This document shows, in pieces, positions 36,801 through 43,859 of a stretch of 64,000 bases of DNA; the stretch's first letter is position 1; each line of letters opens with the position of its first letter. The DNA comes from CAWBLP01 sp963721065. Lineage in GTDB: Bacteria > Pseudomonadota > Alphaproteobacteria > Acetobacterales > Acetobacteraceae. Below the pieces are notes generated by a model. It was not told where the DNA came from and did no database searches. It saw only the letters and a list, made by a program, of their open reading frames with translations. The stretch is taken from NCBI GenBank assembly GCA_963721065.1, contig CAVRHO010000005.1:1-64000 (forward strand), in the 5' to 3' direction. A program made the translations under genes and the position numbers.

Positions 36801-37631
36801 CTGCACGGTCGGCGGCGATGTGGTGGCACCCGGGATCGAGTCGCCCGGTTGGGCACCGGCCACGGTGGCGCCGGTGGCGCCCGACTCGTCGCTGGTCTCC
36901 GCTGCCGGGGGTTCGGGGGCGACATCCGGCTGCCGCGCTTCCGCCGGTGCGGTCGCCCCGGGCATCGCGGCATCCGGCTCGGCGCCGGCAGCCTGGAGAA
37001 CGGCGCCGGTGGTGCCGGACTCGTCACCTGTCTCGGCGGTGGGCGGCTCGGGCTGGCCGGATGTGGCGGCGGCCACCGTATCCGGCATCGGCTCGACCGG
37101 GGCCACCGGTTCCTGGTCCGCGGCGGACGACACACTGTCGGGCGGCTGCGGCTGGCCGGCATCGCCCTCCAGCATGGCACCGGTGGCGCCGGACTCGTCA
37201 CCTGTCTCGGCGGTGGGCGGCTCGGGCGCGGCGGCCGGTGTTGCGGGCGGCCGGGCCGCAGCTTCGGGCGTCGCGGCGGGGCGCCTGGCGGGTGCGGGCG
37301 GATGGCCGGCGGCGCGGTCCTCCTCCTCCGCCTCCAGCCGAGCCTCCTCGGCTTCCATCTCGATCAGCCGTTGCCGGTCGGCGACCGGGATCTGGTAGTA
37401 GTCGGGATGGATTTCGCTGAAGGCGAGGAATCCGTGCCGGTTGCCGCCGTATTCCACGAAAGCGGCCTGGAGCGACGGCTCTACCCGGACGACCTTGGCG
37501 AGATAGATGTTTCCCTTGAGCTGTCGCTTGGTCGATGTCTCGACGTCGAAATCCTCGAGGCGGTTACCGTCCAGCACCACCACGCGGGTTTCTTCCGCGT
37601 GGCTGGCGTCGATCAGCATGCGCTTGGTCAT
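33807..37631 (-). CDS. rne: Ribonuclease E (Rne/Rng family)
   Basis: A 1274-aa endoribonuclease, the core of the RNA degradosome. An S1 domain begins at KRMLIDASHAEETRVVVL and is split near residue 90 by a ~390-residue Pro/Glu/Ala-rich insertion with repeats, resuming at about 485 with RNYKIQEVIKRRQIML. The catalytic DNase-I-like domain has AIDVNSGRS near residue 703 and VIDFIDM near 747 (the Mg-binding Asp pair of E. coli D303/D346). The Zn-link CPHCGGTG is near 808. The tail is acidic with RRRRRRR patches for RNA binding. The correct C-terminus (KKRGWWRR) is in another frame from about 34.0 kb, so a frameshift probably truncates the tail here. An ATG begins at 37631. Confidence 0.93.
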   Translation of the reverse strand: MTKRMLIDASHAEETRVVVLDGNRLEDFDVETSTKRQLKGNIYLAKVVRVEPSLQAAFVEYGGNRHGFLAFSEIHPDYYQIPVADRQRLIEMEAEEARLEAEEEDRAAGHPPAPARRPAATPEAAARPPATPAAAPEPPTAETGDESGATGAMLEGDAGQPQPPDSVSSAADQEPVAPVEPMPDTVAAATSGQPEPPTAETGDESGTTGAVLQAAGAEPDAAMPGATAPAEARQPDVAPEPPAAETSDESGATGATVAGAQPGDSIPGATTSPPTVQPQTPDVTPEPPAAETSDELGATGTTVTGAGPGDSVPGASASPQAEQSQTPEASPEPPIADVNDESGAADGDEPDDPEPTRGTRRRAQPMIIEPETLSGPVETAEAPAAGESPEPAEASDRPDDAEPKNAAVEPPVAEAGAADAAASDTPDAAEEPARPRRSRRRSSDNDEATGEEDAEFGEPVPEPLPPETVGGESDGEDHRERRIPPRFLRNYKIQEVIKRRQIMLVQVVKEERGTKGAALTTYISLAGRFSVLMPNSPRGGGISRKITSATDRRRLKDIVTEMDMPKGMGLIVRTAGANRPKPEIKRDCEYLLRLWDDIREHTLKSVAPALIYEEASLIKRAIRDVYSRDIDEIQVDGEGGWKQAHDFMRMLMPSHARKVQLWRDGGQPLFARYQVEAQLDNMLLPTVQLRSGGYLVINQTEALVAIDVNSGRSTRERNVEETALRTNLEAADEAARQLRLRDLAGLIVIDFIDMESKKHNAMVEKRLKDALKSDRARIQVGHISHFGLLEMSRQRLRPSLAETSFIPCPHCGGTGHVRSTESAALHVLRGIEEEGSKRKAAEVVVYVATPIALYILNHKRDRLHEIELRYGMRVTLSGDDRQIEPQFRIDRLRPQVAGAVPAVVTPDLPPPPPPQQALPAPDPVEEEPAAEDPAEAAEPAEAQEEDQAGNGAEISAEEAEGRRRRRRRRRRGRREDTAPAAAEPGAAAETQPPSGDEADEDAADETHIEGVPEHAEPPASEKPTSGEEEDDDDDGRGRRRGRRGGRRRRREPSDQEAPLITPDMDQPELPPLYAGPTPANPFGGHAFDIFDMLEQAEGIAGATPGAAGREAGQESAPDQAQGPGDAEPVVPVEIMNTAAPEPATEEAVHTEGAPETGPVAEPVHAAPASGLPEPAQTLVVPETPVGEAPARTEASPEPAASKAATGEAAPETRGRRRLARGCAARSGSRTRNGRNLAGKRAGCRTARRGSGHGGCLRSRGAGRGRGGPGRRVAQ
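36600..37250 (-). repeat. Degenerate repeats inside the RNase E S1-domain insertion
   Basis: Within the insertion, a unit of about 40-46 residues recurs about five times, each with PEPPxAETxDESGATG followed by a variable Ala/Gly/Pro stretch. At DNA level the gtctcggcggtgggcggctcg and gtgccggactcgtc motifs recur. The units differ enough to suggest ancient duplication followed by divergence. Confidence 0.7.
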
Positions 37632-38284
37632 TCAGTCCTGAACTCCGGTGCGCCGCGCGGACAGGCGGCGCGATCCCGGATGGGGCGCACGCCGGCGGGC
37701 GGCGAAAAAGGCTTGCGGGATGGGACCCGCCCGGGCGGGACGCGTGTCCCGGCCAATCGACTTGGCGCCAGCCGTCGTTCTTGCCGGCCACGCCGCAAAA
37801 TGTGATCGAATCGCGTGGCATGGCAGGGTTCGGCAAGATCGCGGTCATCAGTCCTGGCATCCGGACGGCGCGTTCCTGCGGAACGCTGCCCCGAGAGAAA
37901 CAACTGCCGGCCGCCCGGGTTGGGCGCCCCCGGCGCGCCAAAGCAGGCGCGCGACGGGCGGTGGTGCGGCTGCGGGCGAAGCGGGCCCTCCCCCTGTGGC
38001 CGGCCGTTATCTTCGGCCCGGTCGGCCAATCCACAGGAGCCTCGGCTTCACCGGATCGGGCCAGGGGTGGTGTTGTGCACGACCCCCGATTGCGCCACCG
38101 GAGCGTGCAGAACCATGCCGCAAAAAGGCAGCCGCCGCAAGGCGATCGTGCTGGCCGGCCAAGTTGCCGGCACCGGCCGCCGCACTGTGGGGCGGGCGAG
38201 GTTGTGGGCCCCTCGCCCTACAGCGCGTGCGGGCGGGCCGCGACAGCATATGGGGGGTGGCGCGCTTCGCGCCGGCCTGCACAC

Positions 38285-38356
38285 GTTGGTCTCTCGCGGC
38301 GAGGCTCCGACGTCGCGATTGTTGGTCGCTCGCGGCGACGCTCCGACGTCGCGATC
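38285..38356 (+). repeat. 36-bp tandem repeat, two units
   Basis: Two adjacent 36-base units beginning gttggtc and ending ccgacgtcgcgat, differing at three positions. They lie in the gene-free stretch upstream of rne. Confidence 0.85.
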
Positions 38357-38540
38357 GGCGGAGGGGCTGTCGTCCCATTTCGCCCCGGCAGGATCGGGCG
38401 TTTTCGGCCCATGGATGGCGGGCTTCCCGTGGATCGCGGGCTCCCCGTCGGTGGTGGACTCCGCGTGGATGGCAGGCCCAGGGAGCTCGGGCGCGGTCCA
38501 GCATGCACGCTCTGACGGGGGCAGATGGCCGGCTCGGTGG

Positions 38541-38720
38541 CCGGCCATGACGCGGTTGTACGGGACACGCACGCCGACGCCACCCGGCCATGACGCGGTT
38601 GTACGCGGGACACGCAGGCCGACGCCAACCGGCCACGACGCGGTGGTCCGGGACACGCACGCCGACGCCGGCCCGGCCATGACGCGATTGCAACCGGGAC
38701 ACGCGACGCCGACGCCGACC
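38541..38720 (+). repeat. ~44-bp tandem repeat, four units
   Basis: Four head-to-tail units of 43-48 bases starting ccggccatgacgcg and containing gggacacgc and gccgacgcc, at about 38541, 38584, 38629 and 38673. Small length and base differences suggest slippage. It directly precedes the end of the lactonase gene on the minus strand. Confidence 0.85.
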
Positions 38721-38761
38721 CCGACCGCGACCGGGGGCGTCCCAGGGTGCCGTGCCGGCGG

Positions 38762-39943
38762 CTACACCGCCACCATGCCCATCCACCAGATCGTGCGCTC
38801 GCCCACCGGCACGTCGTAGGCACGCACGAATTCCAGGCGCCCGTCCTCGCCGATGCGGAACACCGACAGGCGCGCGGGGACGTCGCGCAGCGTGTCGCCG
38901 TCGCGGACGGTCAGGCCCATGATGTGCGCCACCACCAGCAGACGGCCGGTCGGGTCGATATGGAAAGTGCGGGGGTGGATGCCGCGGGTGTCCTCGATCT
39001 GCAGCAGGTTCGGCTCACCGCTGTCCGGATCGATCGCGAACACCGCGACCGAGTTCTCGCCGCCGACGAACACGCGCCGCCCGTCCATCACCGTGCTGTC
39101 GCTGGCGCGGTTTGCGACATAGACGAACTGCCCGTTCGGGTGCACGTGCACCGTGCTGACCACCTGGCGGCCGGGACGCTGGTCCGGCCGCGCCAGCGTG
39201 TTCTTGCGGAACACCGGAACCGGGGTCAGGCGCCCGCCCTCCATGGTGAACAGGTCCAGCGCGTTCTGCCGCTCCAGCGACACGTACACCCACGGCTGCG
39301 TCGGGTGGAAATCCAGGTGGCGCGGACCGAAGCCGTAGCCACCGTTCGGCTCGATCGACAGCTCATTCCGAAGCTGGCCGCCGGCGTAGTCGAACTGCTT
39401 CAGCGACCCCGGTTGCTCGGGCCTGTCCGGTTCGGCATCGAAGCCGCGCGCCACCAGGATCACGTGGCGGTTGTCCAGCGAGGCGCGAACCTGGTGCGCG
39501 AAGATGCCGGGGTCGATCCGGCCGGACTGCGGCACCTCGGCCCCGACGGTGCCGTCCGGATTGATGCGATAGACCCGCACCGCGCTGGGATTGTTGAACG
39601 CCACCAGCGCGTGCTTCGAGGGGATGTCCGTGGACATGTGGATCGGGCGCGTGGGCAGGCGCACCGGTTCGCCGTGCGGGGTCAGCGCGCCGGAGGCCGG
39701 GTCGATGCGCAGCGCGTTCAGGTGGTGCATGCTGCCCGCCGCGCCCATGCCGGACGCGCCGTCGCTGGTCGCGACGTACAGGAAGCGGCGCGAGGCATGC
39801 GGCCAGGCGTACTGCACGTTGGCCGGCAGGGTGACCGAGCCGCGCCGGGTCAGCGTGGCGGCCTCGACGTCCACGTCGTAGTGGAACAGCTCCGGGCCGA
39901 CATTGGCGAACAGCACCAGCTTGCCGGGTGTGGATTCGGGCAT
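38762..39943 (-). CDS. Seven-bladed beta-propeller lactonase (6-phosphogluconolactonase YbhE-like)
   Basis: A 393-aa lactonase-family propeller. Repeating blades are seen as ASRRFLYVATSDG, SKHALVAFNNPSAVRVYRI, GPRHLDFHPTQPWVYVSLERQN, TVHVHPNGQFVYVANR and FHIDPTGRLLVVAH. Relatives hydrolyse 6-phosphogluconolactone, the product of Zwf, although other members handle different lactones or bind ligands only. ATG at 39943. No operon partner; a broken zwf is at the left end of this window. Confidence 0.88.
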   Translation of the reverse strand: MPESTPGKLVLFANVGPELFHYDVDVEAATLTRRGSVTLPANVQYAWPHASRRFLYVATSDGASGMGAAGSMHHLNALRIDPASGALTPHGEPVRLPTRPIHMSTDIPSKHALVAFNNPSAVRVYRINPDGTVGAEVPQSGRIDPGIFAHQVRASLDNRHVILVARGFDAEPDRPEQPGSLKQFDYAGGQLRNELSIEPNGGYGFGPRHLDFHPTQPWVYVSLERQNALDLFTMEGGRLTPVPVFRKNTLARPDQRPGRQVVSTVHVHPNGQFVYVANRASDSTVMDGRRVFVGGENSVAVFAIDPDSGEPNLLQIEDTRGIHPRTFHIDPTGRLLVVAHIMGLTVRDGDTLRDVPARLSVFRIGEDGRLEFVRAYDVPVGERTIWWMGMVAV

Positions 39944-40114
39944 GACGGTCTCCCCCGTGCACGTGTCTGCCGCCGACCATCCTGCAACCGGGCGGGCCGC
40001 GCCAGCCCTGCCCGGTCATGCAGGCGTGATCTTCCGGGGCGGTGTGGGGTTGCGCATCGATCGAACGCAAGGCGGGTTGGTGTTACATCCGGGGCGCTGA
40101 CCGGGAGCGAGAGC

Positions 40115-40609
40115 ATGGCGAGCGACGACGACCTGCACTGGATGGACCACGCGCTGCAACTGGCGCGCCGAGCCGATGTGCGCCCCGGCGCCAACCCGAT
40201 CGGCTGCGTGATCGTGCGCGACGGTGCCGTGCTGGCCGAGGGCTACAACGAGGTCGATCTGCGCCACGACCCTACGGCGCATGCCGAGATGGTGGCGATC
40301 CGCCGCGCCGGCGCGTCGCTGCAAAATCATGAACTGCGCGGCGCCACGCTGTACAGCACGCTGCAGCCCTGCGGCATGTGCACCATGGCGAGCATCTGGG
40401 CGAAGATCGGCCGCATCGTGTTCGGCGCCGGCCGCGACGACGTGCACCCGATGTATTTCGAGGACCGCCACCTGGACACGCTGGACTTCATCCGCGACGC
40501 CTACCGCAACGACCTGACGCTGCTGGGCGGCATCCTCGCCGCCGATTGCGCCCGGCTGTACGTCTCGCCGGACGCCCAGGTGCCGCGGACGGAACAGTTC
40601 AACCGCTAG
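40115..40609 (+). CDS. Nucleoside/nucleobase deaminase (cytidine deaminase-like, zinc)
   Basis: A 164-aa zinc deaminase of the tRNA-adenosine/guanine-deaminase type. The zinc and catalytic site is THAEMVAI-like (HAE near residue 57) with PCGMC near residue 90, and GAGRDDVHP fits the later substrate loop. Guanine deaminase, cytosine deaminase and TadA share these motifs; the TadA RNA-binding features are not obvious, so a nucleobase substrate is more likely. The ATG has a weak gagcgagag ribosome site. It converges with gpt, overlapping its 3' end by 11 bases. Confidence 0.87.
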   Translation: MASDDDLHWMDHALQLARRADVRPGANPIGCVIVRDGAVLAEGYNEVDLRHDPTAHAEMVAIRRAGASLQNHELRGATLYSTLQPCGMCTMASIWAKIGRIVFGAGRDDVHPMYFEDRHLDTLDFIRDAYRNDLTLLGGILAADCARLYVSPDAQVPRTEQFNR

Positions 40610-41108
40610 GCCGGCGCGCGCTGGCCAGCGGGGCGACGAACTGCGGCTCGGTGTCCCATGGGAACAGGATCCAGGTATCCTGCGACACCTCGGTGACGAA
40701 GGTATCCACCACGTCGCGTGCCGCCGGCTTGGCATAGACGCAAGCGAAATGCGCCCGGGGTAGCATCTGGCGCACCTGGCGCGCGGTGGTGCCGGTGTCC
40801 ACCAGGTCGTCGATGATCAGGAAGCCGGTGCCGTCGCCGGCCGCGGCGGGTGGTTTCAGCACCACCGGCGTGCCGATGGTCTGCTCGTTGGCCAGCGTGC
40901 CGGTGCGTGCGCCGCCGTAGGTCAGGACAGAAACGGTCTCGACCAGGCGCAGGTCCAGCTCGCGCGCGACGATCGCCGCGGGGATCAGCCCGCCGCGGGT
41001 GATCGCCACCACGCCGGTGAAAGGGCCGCGCTCGATCAGCCGCCAGGCCAGGGCGCGGCCGTCGCGATGCAGTTGGTCCCAGGTGACGGTGTAGTAGTGC
41101 GTTGCCAT
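40599..41108 (-). CDS. gpt: Xanthine-guanine phosphoribosyltransferase
   Basis: A 169-aa PRTase, typical Gpt length. The PRPP-binding motif is FLIIDDLVDTGTTARQV near residues 95-110, the substrate side shows GVVAITRGGLIPAAIVARELDLRLVET, and WILFPWDTEPQF at the end is conserved in Gpt. It salvages guanine, xanthine and hypoxanthine. The ATG at 41108 (MATHYYTVTWDQLHRD) is the family start; the frame upstream is repeat-derived. Its convergence with a nucleobase deaminase suggests a purine-salvage neighbourhood. Confidence 0.93.
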   Translation of the reverse strand: MATHYYTVTWDQLHRDGRALAWRLIERGPFTGVVAITRGGLIPAAIVARELDLRLVETVSVLTYGGARTGTLANEQTIGTPVVLKPPAAAGDGTGFLIIDDLVDTGTTARQVRQMLPRAHFACVYAKPAARDVVDTFVTEVSQDTWILFPWDTEPQFVAPLASARRPSG

Positions 41109-41462
41109 GCCGGCGATGGTGGCGACTGGGGCGGGGCGGCGCAAGGCGGATGCCGCGCCGGGTGATGTGAGGCTGCGGACCGGCGCGGGCCGCATGAACC
41201 CGGGCCGTGTGAGGCGCAGGACGTGAGATCGGGTGTCATGAAGCCGGGTCGCGGGCCGTGGGGGGCGTGCCGTCGGGTGTGGTAAGGCCGGCTGATGTGC
41301 CGCGGGGGGACGTCGGATGCCGTGAAGCCGGGTCGCCTGGGCGGGAGACGTGAAGTCCAGTGCCGTGAAGTCCGGTGCAGCGCAGCCGGGCCCTGAAGCA
41401 GGTGCCGTCAAGCCGGGGCCCCTAAGCCGGCGGGGCGTGCCGCCGGCTTCAGGATGGCTGCA
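41109..41462. repeat. Degenerate gtgaag/ccggg repeat region
   Basis: About 350 bases between gpt and the Asn/Gly-rich gene. A loose ~16-20-base motif close to gccgtgaagccgggt recurs about five to seven times (for example near 41235, 41315, 41355, 41365). No gene is supported. Confidence 0.5.
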
Positions 41463-42449
41463 TCAGCCGTTGTTGCCGAACCAGCCGCCACCGTTGTTGT
41501 TACCGAACCAGCCGCCGTTGTTGTTGTTGGCGTTGTAGCTGTCGTAATTTGGCAGATGATAATGGAACGCCGGCAGCGAGTTCAGTTGTGCCTGGCTGAT
41601 GTTCGGCAGTACCACCTTGTTGTGGCCGCCCATGTTGGCGTTGCCGAACACGAAATCGTGGAAAGGCACCGCCACCTGCTTGTTGCCGGTGCCAACCACG
41701 GCCCAGACGCCGTTCCGCCCGATCAGCACGTCATGCACCGTGCCGAGGTTCTGGTTGTTGCTGTTGAAGACGCCGGTGCCGATCATGTGGCTTGCCCGCA
41801 CATCGCCGTTGTCTGCCAGCAACGCGTTGCGCTGGGACGCGCGCATCGCCCCATTGTTGCCGTTGCCGCCGTTATTGGCGAACCATCCGCCGTTGTTGTT
41901 GTTGCCATTCTGGACCGGAGCCGGCCGGCCGAAATGGCCACCCCTGCCGATATTGCCATAGATCGCGGAACTGTTCCCTGCAGGGGCGTTGGTGAACACG
42001 CTGTTTTCGTTGTTGGCATAACCGCCGTTGCCGTTGCCGTTGCCGACCAGGCCGCCGCGATAGTTGCGGTTGCCGAAGGCGCCCGTATTGTTGTTGTCGG
42101 GGGCATTGTTGTTGGCGTTATTGTTGCTGTAACCCCGGTGCGGGTTGTAGGTGTAAACGGTGTAGCCGTTGCTCGCCTGCTGGCCATTGCCGTTGCCGCC
42201 GGCGTTCGCGTTATAGTTGCTGTCTCCCCATCGTGCATTGTTGTTGCTGGCGTACCCGCCATTGCTGCCGCCGCTCGAACCTTGATTGTTTCCGCCGTTC
42301 GGCCCGCTGAAATTGCCGCCGCTCTGGTTGCTGCCGGAGTAGGACGGCTGGTTGGCGGCAACGGCACCGCTGCTCTGCGCCAGCGCCAGGCCGGGGGCGG
42401 CGATCAGCAGAACACTTGCCAGGCCGCACACGTATGTCTTGGATTTCAT
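41463..42449 (-). CDS. Exported Asn/Gly-rich protein with PRC-barrel domain
   Basis: A 328-aa protein with an Sec signal (VCGLASVLLIAAPGLALA, cleavage near residue 25), then ~175 residues rich in Asn, Gly and Ser (runs such as NNNN, GNGNGN, YSNNNANNN) and a PRC-barrel-like domain at about residues 205-275 (VRASHMIGTGVFNSNNQNLGTVHDVLIGRNG, VWAVVG, VAVPFHDFVF). It ends with two near repeats GGWFGNN. PRC-barrel domains bind partners or RNA/cytochrome subunits; an exported copy fused to an Asn-rich low-complexity chain is unusual. agaagga lies seven bases before the ATG. Function unknown. Confidence 0.75.
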   Translation of the reverse strand: MKSKTYVCGLASVLLIAAPGLALAQSSGAVAANQPSYSGSNQSGGNFSGPNGGNNQGSSGGSNGGYASNNNARWGDSNYNANAGGNGNGQQASNGYTVYTYNPHRGYSNNNANNNAPDNNNTGAFGNRNYRGGLVGNGNGNGGYANNENSVFTNAPAGNSSAIYGNIGRGGHFGRPAPVQNGNNNNGGWFANNGGNGNNGAMRASQRNALLADNGDVRASHMIGTGVFNSNNQNLGTVHDVLIGRNGVWAVVGTGNKQVAVPFHDFVFGNANMGGHNKVVLPNISQAQLNSLPAFHYHLPNYDSYNANNNNGGWFGNNNGGGWFGNNG

Positions 42450-42826
42450 GGGGCTGTCCTTCTCTGGATCGGTGGTTGCCTTGCCTCAACGCGCAATGCG
42501 CTTCATGAGCAGGAGCACAACGGCTTGACGCAGGACTTCCTGAGCGGAGAACAGCGGGGTCCCCGACAGGTTCCTTCGCGCCGACTCGGTCACCGGTGGC
42601 AACGAACCGGTCGCGTGCCGGTGGCGTGTACGGATCCGTCGCGCATGAAACTGTCGGGTGGCGCGACAAGGCTGGCCTGCCCGACCCGGCTGGGAAGCGA
42701 CCAATTCAGTCCGCCCGACCACTGCGGAGCGACGGGTCCGGTTCGCCCGACGACCGCGACAAGGACACGTGGTCCACGCCCCGCACCGGCGGAAGGTGGG
42801 CCTCCGGGCAGCGCGACCGTGCGGGA
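42450..42826. other. Gene-free stretch, upstream of the Asn-rich gene
   Basis: About 380 bases between two minus-strand genes. The ribosome site agaagga of the Asn-rich gene lies near 42460. No terminator or repeat was recognised. Confidence 0.35.
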
Positions 42827-43663
42827 TTACCCGCCGTTGCCGACGCCCGGCACCTGGGCCGGATTGTAGCCTTCGGTCTGATGGCCGTTGTGCGCGCCCG
42901 CACCCGCTGGTCCGGGCTTGCCGACGGGAGCAATCTCCGCCGGGTTGTAGCCGCCGCCGATCTCGCGGGACGACTGCTGCGGCAGGGGGCGAGCCTGCCG
43001 GTTCAGCTTCGTGCCCGGGCCGCTTTCCACCGTGTTGGCCGTTCCCGGTAACGAGCCACCCCTTCGCGAGGGACCGCCGCCGACCGAACCCGTCGGCGCG
43101 ACGTTCGCGGTGGGCGCCCCCGTGCTGGTCGTGCGGGTGGGGCTGGACGGCCCGGCCGGGTTTTCCGGGCCGGGCACGATCCGCTTGCCAGTCTCTGCCT
43201 GCGGCGTTGGATTTTCCGACATTGCGCCGGTCCCGCGCGGACCGGGCGGCAGGCCAACCGGCGCCTCGGTTCCGGTCTGGCCGATGGCCGCGGCGCGGGC
43301 CCGGGCCTGCGGGCTTTCCTGCTGCTTCGATGCCTGGGTGGTGTTTGGCGGCTTGTGGCCAGGCTGCTGCCCGGCCTGCTGGTGCTCCGCGTGGTGCGCC
43401 TGGCCGTGCGCCTGCTGCGCCCCGCTGCCCTCCTGGCTGGTCGAACCATGCGCTTGTGGAGACGCGGTGTCCTGACCGGCCACGCCGACCGTCTGTTGCG
43501 CGGAGCCCGAAGGTCCCGCGGCGGCGTGCACCGGTCCCGCCGGCATCAGGCCGGCGACCAACACCAGTGCGGCGCCGTGCTTCAACCAGGAAACGCGATC
43601 GAAGCAGGGCCGGGTGCCGGAGCGAACAGGGCAGGAGCCGCGACGGGCCATTGATTGTACCAT
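42827..43663 (-). CDS. Exported Pro/Gln/Gly-rich protein, unknown function
   Basis: A 278-aa protein starting at an ATG at 43663 (alternatively 43651). A signal segment (LKHGAALVLVAGLMPAGPVHA) is followed by low-complexity Gln/His/Gly and Pro/Thr-rich sequence without any recognised domain. Two copies of YNPAxxxPVG-like tail (GGGYNPAEIAPVGKPG and EGYNPAQVPGVG) mark the C-terminus. Probably periplasmic or outer-surface. The long upstream extension to 43891 is antisense to the sulfatase leader and is not supported. Function unknown. Confidence 0.6.
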   Translation of the reverse strand: MVQSMARRGSCPVRSGTRPCFDRVSWLKHGAALVLVAGLMPAGPVHAAAGPSGSAQQTVGVAGQDTASPQAHGSTSQEGSGAQQAHGQAHHAEHQQAGQQPGHKPPNTTQASKQQESPQARARAAAIGQTGTEAPVGLPPGPRGTGAMSENPTPQAETGKRIVPGPENPAGPSSPTRTTSTGAPTANVAPTGSVGGGPSRRGGSLPGTANTVESGPGTKLNRQARPLPQQSSREIGGGYNPAEIAPVGKPGPAGAGAHNGHQTEGYNPAQVPGVGNGG

Positions 43664-43859
43664 CCTGACGTGAACGAGGTTACCCGGTGAAACCGCAGCC
43701 GGCTGTTCCGGTTGCGCGGAACGGGCCACCGGCATGCCGGTTTCTCGCAGTCCTCCCCGCGTGACAGCGCCTGTCGCCACGCGATTGCAGGACGGGCACT
43801 TTCCATCGTCTCGCTGCGCGGTAGCATGGATGACCAGCACCAGGGGAGGACGCCAGCCG

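Larger units (their letters stand above)
37632..38761. other. Gene-free, repeat-rich region upstream of rne
   Basis: About 1.1 kb without a supported gene. The half next to rne (37632-37900) should contain its promoter and 5' leader, where RNase E autoregulation acts in other bacteria (inference). The rest holds tandem repeats at 38285-38356 and 38541-38720 and loosely repeated gtggat...gcgggctccc motifs near 38410-38475. Open frames are Arg/Gly-rich and repeat-derived. Confidence 0.6.

Noticed and set aside
33783..37805. A 1340-aa open frame antisense to RNase E
   Set aside because: Its residues mirror the RNase E codons (Arg/Gly/His-rich), it lacks a ribosome site, and the minus strand encodes a clear family protein.
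38285..38720. Tandem repeats as a CRISPR array
   Set aside because: Units are contiguous with no spacers between them, so they are plain tandem repeats.
41109..41462. Possible CRISPR-like spacing in the gtgaag repeats
   Set aside because: Units are short, degenerate and irregular with no constant spacer length; no cas gene in the window.
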